Positions 8,327 through 17,467 of a stretch of DNA of 64,000 bases are shown here, in pieces. Source of the DNA: Tractidigestivibacter montrealensis (GTDB lineage Bacteria; Actinomycetota; Coriobacteriia; Coriobacteriales; Atopobiaceae); the NCBI RefSeq assembly GCF_024741235.1, contig NZ_JANSKA010000006.1, positions 1-64,000 of the forward strand, in the 5' to 3' direction. The notes under the pieces are model-generated. The model searched no databases. It was not told the origin of the DNA and was given only the letters and a program-made list of their open reading frames with translations. How positions within the stretch are numbered: position 1 is the first letter of the stretch; every line of letters starts with the position of its first letter. The position numbers and the translations under genes were made by a program.

Positions 8327-10090
8327 CTACTCCCCCTCTCCAAGGCCAAGCTCCTTGGCGCTAAGCTGGCTTTTCGCGATCTCCAGATATTCGGGGCAGC
8401 TGCGCAAGAGCTCCTCGTGCGTGCCCTGGCCAACCACGCGGCCGTCATCGAGCACGATGATCTGGTCGGCGTTCATCACGCTCGCGACGCGCTGGGCAAC
8501 CACCAGCACGGCGGTATCGGACTGCTCGCGGGCGAGCGCCTTGCGCAGACGGGCGTCGGTGGCGTAGTCGAGTGCCGAGAAGGAGTCGTCCAACACGAGA
8601 ACCTCGGGGTGCGTGGCAAGCGCGCGGGCTATTGCCAGGCGCTGGCGCTGTCCGCCCGAGACGTTCGTGCCGCCCTGGGCGATGGCAGTCTCAAGGCCGT
8701 CTTCCTTCTGGGTCACGAGCTCCGTGGCCTGGGCCACGTCGATGGCGTGGCGCAGGTCCTTCTCGTCAGCGTCATCTGTGCCAAAGGCAACGTTCGAGGC
8801 AATGGTGCCCGAGAAGAGGAAGCCCTGCTGCGGTACGTAGCCCACGCGCGAGCGCAGGTCCGCGAGGGACATCTTTCGCGTGTCCACCCCGTCGAGCGTA
8901 ATGGTGCCGGCCGTGGGGTCATAGAGGCGCGGGGCCAGCTGCACGAGCGTGGACTTGCCCGATCCGGTAGATCCCACGATCGCCGTCATCTTGCCTGGGG
9001 CGGTCGAGAAGCTCACGTCGCTCACCACGTCGCGCTCGGCATCGGGATAGCGAAAGCTCACGTGGTTAAAGACGAGACGGCCGCGAGGCGCGTCGGCGGC
9101 AGGCGTCGTGGAGTGCTCGGCCTCGCGGACAGCCGGCTCGACGTCCAGAACCTCCTGGATGCGACCGATCGAGACCTCGGCGCGCGGAAGGATGACCGCC
9201 ACCATCGAGACGATGAGGAAGCTCATCACGATCATCATGGCGTAGCTGATGAAGGCCATCATGTCGCCCGCCTGCATGGCACCGGCCGCCACTTCATGCG
9301 CGCCAAACCACACGATGGCAACGGTGGTCACGTTCATCACGAGCATCATGAGTGGCATCATGAGCATCATGGCGCGGTTCACGAAGAGCTGCGCGTCACG
9401 CAGGTCGCCTGACGCCCCGTCAAAGCGCGCCAGCTCGTGGTCCTGTCGCCCAAAGGCGCGGATGGTCATGATGCCGTCGAGAATCTCGCGCGCTATGAGG
9501 TTCACGCGGTCCACGAGTGTCTGCATGGCCTTGAATCGCGGCATGGTGAACACAAAGAGCACCGCAATGACGCCAAGCACGGCGAGAAGCGCTGCGCCCA
9601 CGATCCACGCGAGCCCGCCGCCCATGGTCATGACCTGCACCACGGCGACCACGCCCATGACGGGGGCCAGCATGACCATCCGCAGCATCATCACGATCAT
9701 GTTCTGGATTTGCTGCACGTCGTTGGTGCAGCGCGTGATGAGCGACGACTGCGAGAAACGATTGACCTCGGCGGGCGAGAAGGACATCACCTTTGCAAAC
9801 ACCTTGCGGCGAAGGTCGCGCGCCACCGCGGCGGCCACCCGCGACGCGATGAGGCCCGTGAGCACGGCCGCCACGAGCGAACCCGCGCAGAAGCCAAACA
9901 TCACGAGTGCCATGTGACCAAGGTAGGCGGAGTTGCCCGTCTCGGCGCCGACCACGCCAACGTTCACGATGTCGGACATGTAACGCGGCAGCGAAAGCTC
10001 GCAGACTGCCTGGACGACAAGGAACGCGAACACCGCAACGACTTCGCCAGCATGCGAGCGCAGAAGCCTAGCGAGCCTCATCTGCACCAT
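8327..10090 (-). CDS. ABC exporter half-transporter, degenerate NBD (MdlA/LmrC-like)
   Basis: This 587-residue half-transporter has six predicted helices followed by an ATPase domain with Walker A VGSTGSGKST, signature VSGGQRQRLAIARAL and Walker B VLVLDDSFSALD. Asp replaces the catalytic Glu after Walker B, the expected mark of the degenerate subunit of a heterodimer. The ATG at 10090 overlaps the marR end; an in-frame ATG at 10081 is an equally good start because GGAGGG (10098-10093) is close to the first and rather far from the second. The open frame extends further upstream but that part lies inside marR. Confidence 0.88.
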   Translation of the reverse strand: MVQMRLARLLRSHAGEVVAVFAFLVVQAVCELSLPRYMSDIVNVGVVGAETGNSAYLGHMALVMFGFCAGSLVAAVLTGLIASRVAAAVARDLRRKVFAKVMSFSPAEVNRFSQSSLITRCTNDVQQIQNMIVMMLRMVMLAPVMGVVAVVQVMTMGGGLAWIVGAALLAVLGVIAVLFVFTMPRFKAMQTLVDRVNLIAREILDGIMTIRAFGRQDHELARFDGASGDLRDAQLFVNRAMMLMMPLMMLVMNVTTVAIVWFGAHEVAAGAMQAGDMMAFISYAMMIVMSFLIVSMVAVILPRAEVSIGRIQEVLDVEPAVREAEHSTTPAADAPRGRLVFNHVSFRYPDAERDVVSDVSFSTAPGKMTAIVGSTGSGKSTLVQLAPRLYDPTAGTITLDGVDTRKMSLADLRSRVGYVPQQGFLFSGTIASNVAFGTDDADEKDLRHAIDVAQATELVTQKEDGLETAIAQGGTNVSGGQRQRLAIARALATHPEVLVLDDSFSALDYATDARLRKALAREQSDTAVLVVAQRVASVMNADQIIVLDDGRVVGQGTHEELLRSCPEYLEIAKSQLSAKELGLGEGE

Positions 10091-10574
10091 CTCCCTCCAA
10101 GGGACAGCCGGCCCGCGAGCACCCTGCCGCCTTGACTCGGGCTGCGACCACCTGCGCAAGGCGCCCCGAGATGCGCACGAGCTCCTTTGCGTCATCCTCG
10201 CCCAGCTCGCTCAGGATGCCGCCAACGTAGCTGTTAATCTCTTCGATGCGCCGGGAGACCTCGGTCGTGCCCTTCTCGGTGAGCATCACGTTCACGCTAC
10301 GCCGGTCACGTGCGCTCGCCCGGCGCTCCACCAGCCCGCGGCCCTCGAGCTGGTCGAGCGTCTTTGTGATGCGCGCCGTCGACACCTGGCACGCACGCGC
10401 CAGGGCCGTTGGAGTCATGCCCTCCGGGTGGTGGTGGAGCGCGTGCAGGGCGTTAATCTCGCCGCGCATCTCCATGTCCTTGGAGTGCGTCCCGTGACCT
10501 GCTCGCAGGGCGTGTATCGAGGTCATGAGCCGCTGGGCCAGCTCATCCCAGTCCGTCTCGCTCTCGTTTGCCAA
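10068..10574 (-). CDS. MarR-family transcriptional regulator
   Basis: The 168-residue product has the MarR winged-helix core: helix-turn-helix TPTALARACQVSTARITKTLDQLEGRGLVERR followed by the wing SARDRRSVNVMLTEKG (described here as two adjacent stretches). TTG at 10574 is preferred over TTG at 10592 because GAGAGGGG sits about six bases before it. It overlaps the ABC exporter genes and is most likely their local, ligand-responsive repressor. Three near-identical inverted repeats directly upstream (10598-10708) look like its operators. The C-terminal tail carries two cysteines (CSRAGC), which might make it redox-responsive; that is a guess. Confidence 0.87.
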   Translation of the reverse strand: MANESETDWDELAQRLMTSIHALRAGHGTHSKDMEMRGEINALHALHHHPEGMTPTALARACQVSTARITKTLDQLEGRGLVERRASARDRRSVNVMLTEKGTTEVSRRIEEINSYVGGILSELGEDDAKELVRISGRLAQVVAARVKAAGCSRAGCPLEGDGADEAR

Positions 10575-10597
10575 GGCAGCCCCTCTCGTCAATTTGT

Positions 10598-10708
10598 CTA
10601 ATGCCGTTAACGAATTGGAATGCTACCTAGCATGGCGTTAGTAGCTAATGCCATGAGCTACATTGTGGGACCCTCCACGTTCCCTCCATTTGCTAATGGT
10701 GTTAGCAA
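10598..10708. promoter_or_regulatory. Three CTAATGNNGTTAG-type operator candidates
   Basis: Site a: CTAATGCCGTTAA, 10598-10610. Site b: TGGCGTTAG-TAG-CTAATGCCA, 10633-10653 (one mismatch). Site c: TTGCTAA-TGGTG-TTAGCAA, 10690-10708, a perfect 7-5-7 inverted repeat that overlaps the stop codon of the upstream MFS gene. Spacing and shared half-sites fit binding by the MarR regulator encoded immediately downstream. Confidence 0.6.
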
Positions 10709-11994
10709 TCATTGGAGGAGAGGCTCCCTGCGACGGTTTCACGCGCTGCGTTTTTCTCGCCGTTGTGCGCAATCAGGAGAAACGCCAGCGCTAGGGCAGC
10801 GACTATCGCCGATGCCGCGAAGAGCGTTCCTTGCACGCCGAGCACGTTTGCCACCAGCGGCGCCACGAGCAGCGGCAGGGTGCCCGCACTGTTGGTGCCC
10901 GCGTTCATGACCGCGGTCACGCGGCCAACGTAGGAGATGTCGCAGCTTCGCTGGAGGATGGTGTCCTTCACGGGACGCATGGCGCCAAAGCCCAGCCCGG
11001 TCACGAGCTGCCCCAAAATGGCAACTCCGACGTTTGCCGTGCCCACGTAGATCATCGAGCCCAGGCCGGTCACGAGGAGCAACGCGGAGAGCGTACCAAG
11101 CGTGAGGCGCTTCGTCGGGACCCGCACCACGAGGAGCGAACCCGCCGTGGCGCCAACGCCGGCGCAGGCAGAGAGCCAGCCCATCCAGTCGCCGCCAACG
11201 CGCAGCACGTCGCGGTAGAAGAGCGACTCCAGCGAGTCGAAGGCGCCATAGGCGAAGAAGCCCAGGAAGTAGATGAGAAAGAGCGTCCGCAGCGTTCCGT
11301 GCGAGAAGGTCACGCGAAAGCCCTCGGCAAGCTGGTGCCAGAAGCCCCCGCTAGCGGCGGCCTTCTCGCCCTGCTGGTTATCCCTGTGCTGCTCGCCCAT
11401 GGCATCCAGCGCCTCCGGCGTCGCCCATACCAGGACTGCGGCGAGAAGCAACGCCACGGGAATCGTGGCAAAGCAGACCTGGTTGGTCGAGAGCGCCGTG
11501 ACGGCCCCGCCGACGAGCGGCCCCACGATGACGGCGACCGAGACGGAAGTCCCGCAGAGGCTGTTCAGGCGTTTGAGCTCTCGCGGGCGGTTGGTAAGAA
11601 AGCGCGGGTAGGCGCTCACCGTGGTGCCGCAGAAGCCGTCCGCGAGGCCCTCGAGCGCAGAGGCGACGGCCAGCATGGGGTAGTTCAGCGGCATGAGCAG
11701 GGCAAAGACGCCAATAAGCGCGAAGCCCGCGAGCGAGGCCACGAGCGTGCGGCGCGGACCGATGCGGTCGGTGACCACGCCCGCGAGGGCACCGCCCACC
11801 ACGAGCGTGACGTTGACGAGCACGACGAGGGCAGAGACCTCAAAGGCACCGGCGCCGAGCTGGTAGGTGGCGCAGCCGATGAGGCCCACGAAGTACGTGG
11901 CGGTGAAGCACACGACGAGCAGGAAGTTTGCAAGGACGAGACGGCGCGTGGGCGTAGAGAGGGGGTGCCGCAAGGAGCTCAGGAAGGAAGGCAT
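10702..11994 (-). CDS. MFS efflux transporter
   Basis: The 430-residue product has twelve predicted helices with the MFS loop 2-3 motif GGALAGVVTDRIGPRRTL and a soluble central loop around residues 205-225 (MGEQHRDNQQGEKAAAS). It resembles drug/macrolide-type efflux permeases; the substrate is unknown. The ATG at 11994 follows GGAGA by six bases and is preferred over the in-frame TTG at 12006. It lies on the same strand as marR and the ABC exporter, 127 bases ahead of marR, with operator-like repeats between. A short leader ORF with a good ribosome site lies 65 bases upstream, suggesting translational control. Confidence 0.85.
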   Translation of the reverse strand: MPSFLSSLRHPLSTPTRRLVLANFLLVVCFTATYFVGLIGCATYQLGAGAFEVSALVVLVNVTLVVGGALAGVVTDRIGPRRTLVASLAGFALIGVFALLMPLNYPMLAVASALEGLADGFCGTTVSAYPRFLTNRPRELKRLNSLCGTSVSVAVIVGPLVGGAVTALSTNQVCFATIPVALLLAAVLVWATPEALDAMGEQHRDNQQGEKAAASGGFWHQLAEGFRVTFSHGTLRTLFLIYFLGFFAYGAFDSLESLFYRDVLRVGGDWMGWLSACAGVGATAGSLLVVRVPTKRLTLGTLSALLLVTGLGSMIYVGTANVGVAILGQLVTGLGFGAMRPVKDTILQRSCDISYVGRVTAVMNAGTNSAGTLPLLVAPLVANVLGVQGTLFAASAIVAALALAFLLIAHNGEKNAARETVAGSLSSNDC

Positions 11995-12058
11995 GGTTAT
12001 CTCCAAGGATTTGGCGGCGAGAGGGACGTTGCCCCATCATGGGGCGGACGATGCGTCG

Positions 12059-12094
12059 CTACTTAGCGAGCAGCCCTCCTGCAATCCCAGTCAT
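12059..12094 (-). CDS. Possible 11-residue leader peptide ahead of the MFS pump
   Basis: ATG at 12094 preceded by AAGGAG (six-base spacer) encodes MTGIAGGLLAK and then TAG. A CCCC-ATCAT-GGGG hairpin lies between it and the pump gene. Short leader peptides before efflux or resistance genes commonly mediate ribosome-stalling attenuation; here this is an inference from position and ribosome site only. Confidence 0.4.
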   Translation of the reverse strand: MTGIAGGLLAK

Positions 12095-12172
12095 GAATGT
12101 CTCCTTGGTTAGCCAACGTTAGTACGATGTTACGCTCATGCGAGCCGCCCAGCAAGGGCGAGCCTTGGGATA

Positions 12173-13456
12173 TTAGCCCTCCGCGTAGATGCCCACGAGT
12201 GCCTGAAGCACGTCGACCATGGTCTCGAGCTCGCGCACCGGCACAAACTCGGTCACACCGTGCGCGTTGTGATAGCAGGCCGAGAGGTTCGCGCATGGCA
12301 GGCCGCGAAACGAGAGCTGCGCGCCGTCGGTGCCGCCGCGCATGGGGACGGTGCGCATGGTGACGCCGCACGCCTCGTACGCCCGACGCGCTGACTCAAT
12401 GAGGAGCGCGTTCTCCGGGCGCGTGATGACCTCGGCCATGTTGCGGTACTGGTCATGAATGTCGATGGAGAGGACGGGCTGGTCATCCCGTGTGGAGGGC
12501 CGCAGGGCGTACTCGGCGTTCACCTGGGCCACAGCGGAGCGCAACAGATCCTTTCTCGCCTCGAAGCGCGCGCGGTCGTGGTCGCGGATGATGTAGTCCG
12601 CGCGGGCGTCCTCGCAGTCGCTTTCGATGCGCTCCAGGTAGAAGAAGCCCTCGCGGTCCTGCGTGAACTCCGGGCGGTCCTGAGGCGGAACGAGCTGGTG
12701 CACGCGGAACAGCGCCTCGGAGGCGTTGACCATCACGTCCTTCGCGGTGCCAGTGTGGACCGAGCGCCCGTTGGCGCGGATGGTCGCCTCGGCAGCGTTG
12801 AACGTCTCGTAGCAGAACTCGCCCAGGGAGCCAGCGTCGATGGTGTAGCCGTAGGCGGCACCTAGCGCGTCAAGGTCGAGCAGCGCCGCGCCGTGGCCGA
12901 TCTCCTCGTCCGGGACAAACGCCAGCGCGAGCGCGGGGTGCGGGAGCTCGGGGTCCTCGCGCAGACGAGCGAGTAGCGAGACCACCATAGCAATGGCGGC
13001 CTTGTCGTCTCCGCCGAGAAGCGATGTGCCATCCGTAGTCACGAGGTTCTCGCCAACGAGGTCCTTGAGCTCCGAGTTTGCAGCGGGATCGAGGGCGACT
13101 TCGGCGCCGTCGCGACCGCGGCCGAGGACCATGCGACCACCCTTGTAGAGCTTGACCTGCGGGTGCACGGAACTGCCGTAGGTCTGCCAGGCGGTGTCGA
13201 GGTGACAGCAGAACGCGAGCGTGGGGTTCTTCTCGGCGCCCGCACTTGCCGGCCAGTGGGCCGTGACGTAGGCGTGCTCGTCGAGTTTGACGTCTTGGGC
13301 ACCAAGGGCGCGCAGGTCAGACGCGACGACGCGCGCCATGTCGAACTGGGCGGGGGTCGAGGGAACCGTGGTCGCGGTGCGTGGGTCCGACTGCGAGGGA
13401 ACCTCGCAGTAGCGAACGAACCTCTCGACCACGTCGCTTGTCGCCTTGCGTCCCAT
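12173..13456 (-). CDS. pepT: Peptidase T (tripeptide aminopeptidase)
   Basis: PepT is a cytosolic di-zinc M20B metallopeptidase that removes the N-terminal residue from tripeptides. Metal-site motifs are present: CCHLDTA (His85, Asp87), LLGGDDKAAIAMV (bridging Asp) and VPDEEIGHGA (catalytic Glu and ligand), plus the late PMRGGTDGAQLSFRG segment. The 427-residue length is close to the 408 of E. coli PepT. The ATG at 13456 has AGAGG nine bases upstream and family proteins start here; an upstream in-frame ATG (13483) gives a nine-residue extension. It is monocistronic. Confidence 0.93.
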   Translation of the reverse strand: MGRKATSDVVERFVRYCEVPSQSDPRTATTVPSTPAQFDMARVVASDLRALGAQDVKLDEHAYVTAHWPASAGAEKNPTLAFCCHLDTAWQTYGSSVHPQVKLYKGGRMVLGRGRDGAEVALDPAANSELKDLVGENLVTTDGTSLLGGDDKAAIAMVVSLLARLREDPELPHPALALAFVPDEEIGHGAALLDLDALGAAYGYTIDAGSLGEFCYETFNAAEATIRANGRSVHTGTAKDVMVNASEALFRVHQLVPPQDRPEFTQDREGFFYLERIESDCEDARADYIIRDHDRARFEARKDLLRSAVAQVNAEYALRPSTRDDQPVLSIDIHDQYRNMAEVITRPENALLIESARRAYEACGVTMRTVPMRGGTDGAQLSFRGLPCANLSACYHNAHGVTEFVPVRELETMVDVLQALVGIYAEG

Positions 13457-13607
13457 ATGGTGGCACCTCTCCCCTCGTGGCATTTGATGGTCGGGCGACA
13501 GCAGCGGTGCGGCGTCGCTCGCCTCTCCCGGATGACTACCCTAGCGCAATGCGTGTGGCGCTTCTCGGCACACGTCTCGCGGCGCCCGCGGCAACAGTGT
13601 CGCCAAG

Positions 13608-13760
13608 ATGCCGCGCCATTTCGCCGGTTAGGGAAAATCCGAACGTTTAGAGGCGCTTAACCGTTCGGAATCCGCGGCACCCCAGCAATACCGCGCATCC
13701 TCGCCGGTTAGGGGCGCCTAACCGTTCGGAAAATCCCTAAACGGCGAGATGGCGCGGCAT
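13608..13760. repeat. Two-unit REP-like element, copy 1
   Basis: The block is bounded by ATGCCGCGC and GCGCGGCAT and contains two palindromic units with the shared core CCGAACGGTTAG and its complement CTAACCGTTCGG, plus AAACGGCGA. Other copies are at 19762-19914, 40863-40969 and 60399-60533, all intergenic. Confidence 0.8.
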
Positions 13761-13885
13761 TGAAGAAAGGGCTGGCAACGCCGCCGAGAAGCGCCGCCAG
13801 TCGCGCGCCCGCGCCGCCGACCCCAACAAAATGCCCCCTTAGCCGTAGGAATTTGTGAAACCACCGAGAAACCCGCCCCTCACCC

Positions 13886-13913
13886 TTGCCATCTATTTCC
13901 TACAAACTAGTAT
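13886..13913 (+). promoter_or_regulatory. Candidate sigma-70-type promoter of the suf operon
   Basis: TTGCCA (13886-13891), 16-base spacer, TAGTAT (13908-13913), in a locally AT-rich patch 272 bases ahead of sufC. It is the best -35/-10 pair in this gap. Confidence 0.5.
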
Positions 13914-13916
13914 GAA

Positions 13917-14060
13917 TTAGGTCGTAAGGGGTACCCTCGGGTTAGGTCGCGTGGGGCACCCTCCACAGGTGGCCCAAGGCACTCTCGCGAGCAACCCAAG
14001 GCACCTTCGCGGGCAGACCAATTTGTCCCCCGCAGGCAGCCCCAGGCACCCCACGAGTGC
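13917..14060 (+). promoter_or_regulatory. Repeat-filled leader of the suf operon
   Basis: TTAGGTCG occurs at 13917-13924 and 13942-13949, each followed by a GGGGnACCCTC segment (25-bp direct repeat). Further on, CCAAGGCAC followed by a TCGCG element is repeated twice (13973-14020). The rest of the leader up to sufC has no gene. These could be binding sites for the Rrf2 regulator at the end of the operon. Confidence 0.4.
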
Positions 14061-14184
14061 CCAACCGCCAAACGCGACTAGGAAGGAACGCACGCGCGCC
14101 GGCTCGCCGACCCCGTGCGGGGAGAGGAAACCTGCGTCGGCAGCCAGCAAGCCGCAGGCGCATTCGAGCTAGGAGAAGAACAGC

Positions 14185-14955
14185 ATGGCAGACACGCTTC
14201 TCGACGTGAGCGGCATCTCCGCAGGCACGGAGGACAAGCCCATCCTCCACGGCGTCGACCTCAAGGTTGGCGCAGGCGAGACCCACGTCCTCATGGGCCC
14301 CAACGGCGCCGGCAAGTCGACGCTCGGCCACGTGATCATGGGCGACCCCACCTACAAGGTCACCTCAGGCACCATCACCTTCGACGGCCAGGACATCACC
14401 GAGCTCTCGCCCGACAAGCGTTCGCTCGCCGGAATCTTCCTGTCCTACCAGGCCCCCGTCGAGGTCCCCGGCGTGCCCCTCTACAGCTTCCTGCGCTCCA
14501 TCTCGCAGATGCGCCCCGAGCTCAAGTGCACCGCGCGCGAGTTCCGTCGCCGCGTGGGCGCCATCGCCGACGAGCTCAACCTCGACCAGAGCTTCCTCAT
14601 GCGCGAGCTCAACGTAGGCTTCTCGGGCGGCGAGAAGAAGAAGATCGAGATGCTCCAGCTGCTGCTTCTCCAGCCCAAGCTGGCAATTCTCGACGAGACG
14701 GACTCCGGCCTCGACGTCGACGCCCTGGCCACCGTCTCGCACGGCATCCAGCGCTACCGCGAGACCGTGGGCGGCGCCCTCATCATGATCACGCACAACA
14801 CGCGCATCCTCGAGCGCCTCACCGTTGACCGCACGCACGTGATGGTCAAGGGCCACCTGGTTGCCGAGGGCCCCGCAAGCCTCATCGACGACATCGACAA
14901 GAACGGCTTCGAGCGCTTCGGGAGCCAGGCCGCGGGCGAGGGTGATGCAAGGTGA
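14185..14955 (+). CDS. sufC: Fe-S cluster assembly ATPase SufC
   Basis: SufC is the ABC-type ATPase of the SufBCD scaffold that builds Fe-S clusters in the cytosol. The 256-residue product has Walker A MGPNGAGKST, Q-loop SYQAPVEVPG, the Suf-specific signature GFSGGEKKKIEM and Walker B LAILDETDSGLDVD. ATG at 14185 follows AGGAG with good spacing. It is the first gene of sufC-B-D-S-U-rrf2, and its stop overlaps the sufB GTG by four bases. Confidence 0.97.
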   Translation: MADTLLDVSGISAGTEDKPILHGVDLKVGAGETHVLMGPNGAGKSTLGHVIMGDPTYKVTSGTITFDGQDITELSPDKRSLAGIFLSYQAPVEVPGVPLYSFLRSISQMRPELKCTAREFRRRVGAIADELNLDQSFLMRELNVGFSGGEKKKIEMLQLLLLQPKLAILDETDSGLDVDALATVSHGIQRYRETVGGALIMITHNTRILERLTVDRTHVMVKGHLVAEGPASLIDDIDKNGFERFGSQAAGEGDAR

Positions 14956-16367
14956 CAAAGGAGAGGACGCAGGTCGCAGACGTCGACCGCTCCCTCTACG
15001 ACTTCACCAAGTCCGAGGAGGGATACGAGCGCTACGCCGACGGCCTCACGCCGGACATCGTGCGCGCAATCTCGGCCAAGAAGGACGAGCCCCAGTGGAT
15101 GCTCGACCTGCGCCTGAAGGCGCTCGACGAGTACCACCGCCGCCCCATGGCCACCAACTGGGGCCCCTCGATCGCAGGCCTTGACCTCGACCACATCTCC
15201 ACGTACGTCTCGCCCAAGACCAAGCAGGCCTCGAGCTGGGACGACGTGCCGGCAGACATCAAGGACACCTTCGAGCGCCTGGGCATCCCCGAGGCGGAGC
15301 GCGAGAGCCTCGCCGGCGTGGGCGCCCAGTACGACTCCGAGATCGTCTACCACAACATGCGCGAGGAGGTCGCCAAGCAGGGCGTGGTCTATACCACGAT
15401 CGAGGATGCGCTCCACGACCCCACCTGGGAGCCCGTGGTGCACGAGTACTTCGGCACCCTCATCCCCATGACCGACCACAAGTTTGCGGCGCTCCACTAC
15501 GCCGTGTGGTCGGGCGGCTCCTTTGTCTACGTGCCCGCGGGTGTCAGTCTCGACTACCCGCTGCAGAGCTACTTCCGCCTCAACGCCCAAGGTGCAGGTC
15601 AGTTCGAGCACACGCTCATCATCGTGGAGCCCGGCGCCAACCTGCACTTCATCGAGGGCTGCTCGGCACCCAAGTACTACGAGGCCAACCTCCACGCCGG
15701 CGCCGTGGAGCTCTTCGTGAAGGACGGCGCACGCCTGCGCTACTCCACGATCGAGAACTGGTCCAAGAACATGTACAACCTCAACACCAAGCACGCGACC
15801 GTGGGCGCCGACGCCAAGATGGAGTGGGTCTCGGGCAGCTTTGGCAGCCACGTCTCCTACCTCTACCCCACCACGATCCTCGCTGGCGACCGCTCGAGCT
15901 GCGAGTTCACGGGCATCACCTTCTCTGGCGCCACGCAGGACCTCGACACCGGCTGCAAAGTCATCCTCAACGGCCGCGACACCACAGCCTCGGTGAGCAC
16001 CAAGTCCATCTCAAAGGACGGTGGCATCAACACCTTCAGGAGCTCGGTCGTCGTGGGCCGCCACGCGGACAACGCGCGCTGCACCGTGAGCTGCCAGTCG
16101 CTCATGCTCGACAACATCAGCCGCTCCGACACCATCCCCGCGATGGACGTGCGCAACCCCTCCGCATCGGTTGGCCACGAGGCAACCATCGGGCGCATCT
16201 CGGACGACACGATCCTCTACCTCATGAGCCGCGGCTGCTCCGAGCAGGAAGCCCGCACGCTCGTGGTGAACGGCTTTGCCAACCCGGTCTCGAAGGAACT
16301 CCCCATGGAGTACGCCGTCGAGATGAACAACCTCATCAAGCTCGAGATGGAAGGGGCGATCGGCTAA
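14952..16367 (+). CDS. sufB: Fe-S cluster assembly protein SufB
   Basis: SufB is the scaffold subunit on which the nascent cluster forms. The 471-residue product is full length (about 465-495 in the family), with the typical N-terminal segment KPDIVRAISxKK-like (TPDIVRAISAKKDEPQWM) and the beta-helix core with GCSAP and C-terminal RGCSEQEART. GTG at 14952 overlaps the sufC stop (GTGA) with AAGGAGAGG-type purines nearby; its stop shares one base with the sufD ATG (TAATG). Confidence 0.97.
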   Translation: MTKERTQVADVDRSLYDFTKSEEGYERYADGLTPDIVRAISAKKDEPQWMLDLRLKALDEYHRRPMATNWGPSIAGLDLDHISTYVSPKTKQASSWDDVPADIKDTFERLGIPEAERESLAGVGAQYDSEIVYHNMREEVAKQGVVYTTIEDALHDPTWEPVVHEYFGTLIPMTDHKFAALHYAVWSGGSFVYVPAGVSLDYPLQSYFRLNAQGAGQFEHTLIIVEPGANLHFIEGCSAPKYYEANLHAGAVELFVKDGARLRYSTIENWSKNMYNLNTKHATVGADAKMEWVSGSFGSHVSYLYPTTILAGDRSSCEFTGITFSGATQDLDTGCKVILNGRDTTASVSTKSISKDGGINTFRSSVVVGRHADNARCTVSCQSLMLDNISRSDTIPAMDVRNPSASVGHEATIGRISDDTILYLMSRGCSEQEARTLVVNGFANPVSKELPMEYAVEMNNLIKLEMEGAIG

Positions 16368-17467
16368 TGGCAGACGAGAACGCCACCGTCGTGCTCGACC
16401 GCGTGAACGAGCCCCCCGCGCAGACCTGGAACCGCCTGCGCGCCAATGACATCACGCTCACGGTGCCCAAAATCTCGCGCAAGGGCGATGTGTACTTTGC
16501 GCTCCCCCAGCTCTTCTCGCACATCGAGTGCGGCATGGGCGAGAAGGTCACCAGTTGGGTGACCTCGCAGGCCGCCGACGCCCGCTACGTGGAGGTCCCC
16601 GCGCACACCGTGCGCGAGGAGCCCATCGTGGTGGCCGTCGACACCGACAAGGGCGAGGTCGCAGACACCGGCGTCATGGTGCGCGCGGGTGCCACGGTCT
16701 CCATCGTGGTTGCCGCGGGCGGCAGAAACGCTGGCTCGACCACCTCGGCCTCGCTCCTGCGCGTGGTTGCCGAGGAGGGCGCACATGTCACAATCACCGA
16801 GGTCGTGGGCGTTGGTTCCTCTCAGCAGCACCTCGAGAGCGTGGGCGTGGACGCGGACGACGACGCCCGCATTGAGGTTCGCCAGTACGCGCTGGGCGGC
16901 GGCACCGTGGCCTTTGGCACGGCGGTCTCGCTCTCCGGCGACCGTGCCCGCGCCAACATTGGGCTGCGCTACTTCGCGGACGGCAAGGATCGCCTGGACG
17001 TGAACCACGTGGTGCGCCAGCGCGGCAAGAACACCATCGCCCACGTGCGCGAGAACGGCATCCTGGACGACGCCGCCGAGAAGGCCCTGCGCGCCACCAT
17101 CGACCTTGTCCACGGAGCCCGCGGCTCCAAGGGCGACGAGGCCGAGAACGTGCTGGTCTTTGGTGACGACGTGGTCAACAAGACCGTACCCGTGATCCTC
17201 TGCGACGAGGACGACGTCCAGGGCAACCACGGCGCCACCATCGGCACCGTTGGCCCCGAGCAGATGGACTACCTGGCCGACCGCGGCCTCTCCCGCAAGG
17301 ACGCCGAGGCCCTCTTCGTGCGCGCCCTCTTCGAGGACGCCATCATCAACGCGCCCGAGGCACACGCCCACGACGTCGCCGTGCGTCAGGCCGAGCGCGT
17401 GCTGGGCGCCCAGGTAGCGCACGACTTCGACGCGAGCGCGCAGCTCGCAGAGGGCGAGGAGGCGTGA
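16367..17467 (+). CDS. sufD: Fe-S cluster assembly protein SufD
   Basis: SufD pairs with SufB to form the scaffold. The 366-residue product has a divergent N-terminal half and the conserved C-terminal beta-helix/UPF0051 segment including HGATIGTVGPEQMDYLADRG and a final L-x-R-x-L-F-E-D-A-I-I. The start at 16367 is set by TAATG overlap with sufB; a much longer open frame upstream only shadows sufB. Position, length and the C-terminal motif leave little doubt. Confidence 0.93.
   Translation: MADENATVVLDRVNEPPAQTWNRLRANDITLTVPKISRKGDVYFALPQLFSHIECGMGEKVTSWVTSQAADARYVEVPAHTVREEPIVVAVDTDKGEVADTGVMVRAGATVSIVVAAGGRNAGSTTSASLLRVVAEEGAHVTITEVVGVGSSQQHLESVGVDADDDARIEVRQYALGGGTVAFGTAVSLSGDRARANIGLRYFADGKDRLDVNHVVRQRGKNTIAHVRENGILDDAAEKALRATIDLVHGARGSKGDEAENVLVFGDDVVNKTVPVILCDEDDVQGNHGATIGTVGPEQMDYLADRGLSRKDAEALFVRALFEDAIINAPEAHAHDVAVRQAERVLGAQVAHDFDASAQLAEGEEA

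Noticed and set aside
15506-16366. Long open frame ahead of sufD in its reading frame
   Set aside because: It overlaps all of sufB in another frame, has Arg/His/Pro-rich composition typical of shadow frames in GC-rich DNA, and sufD starts at the TAATG junction.
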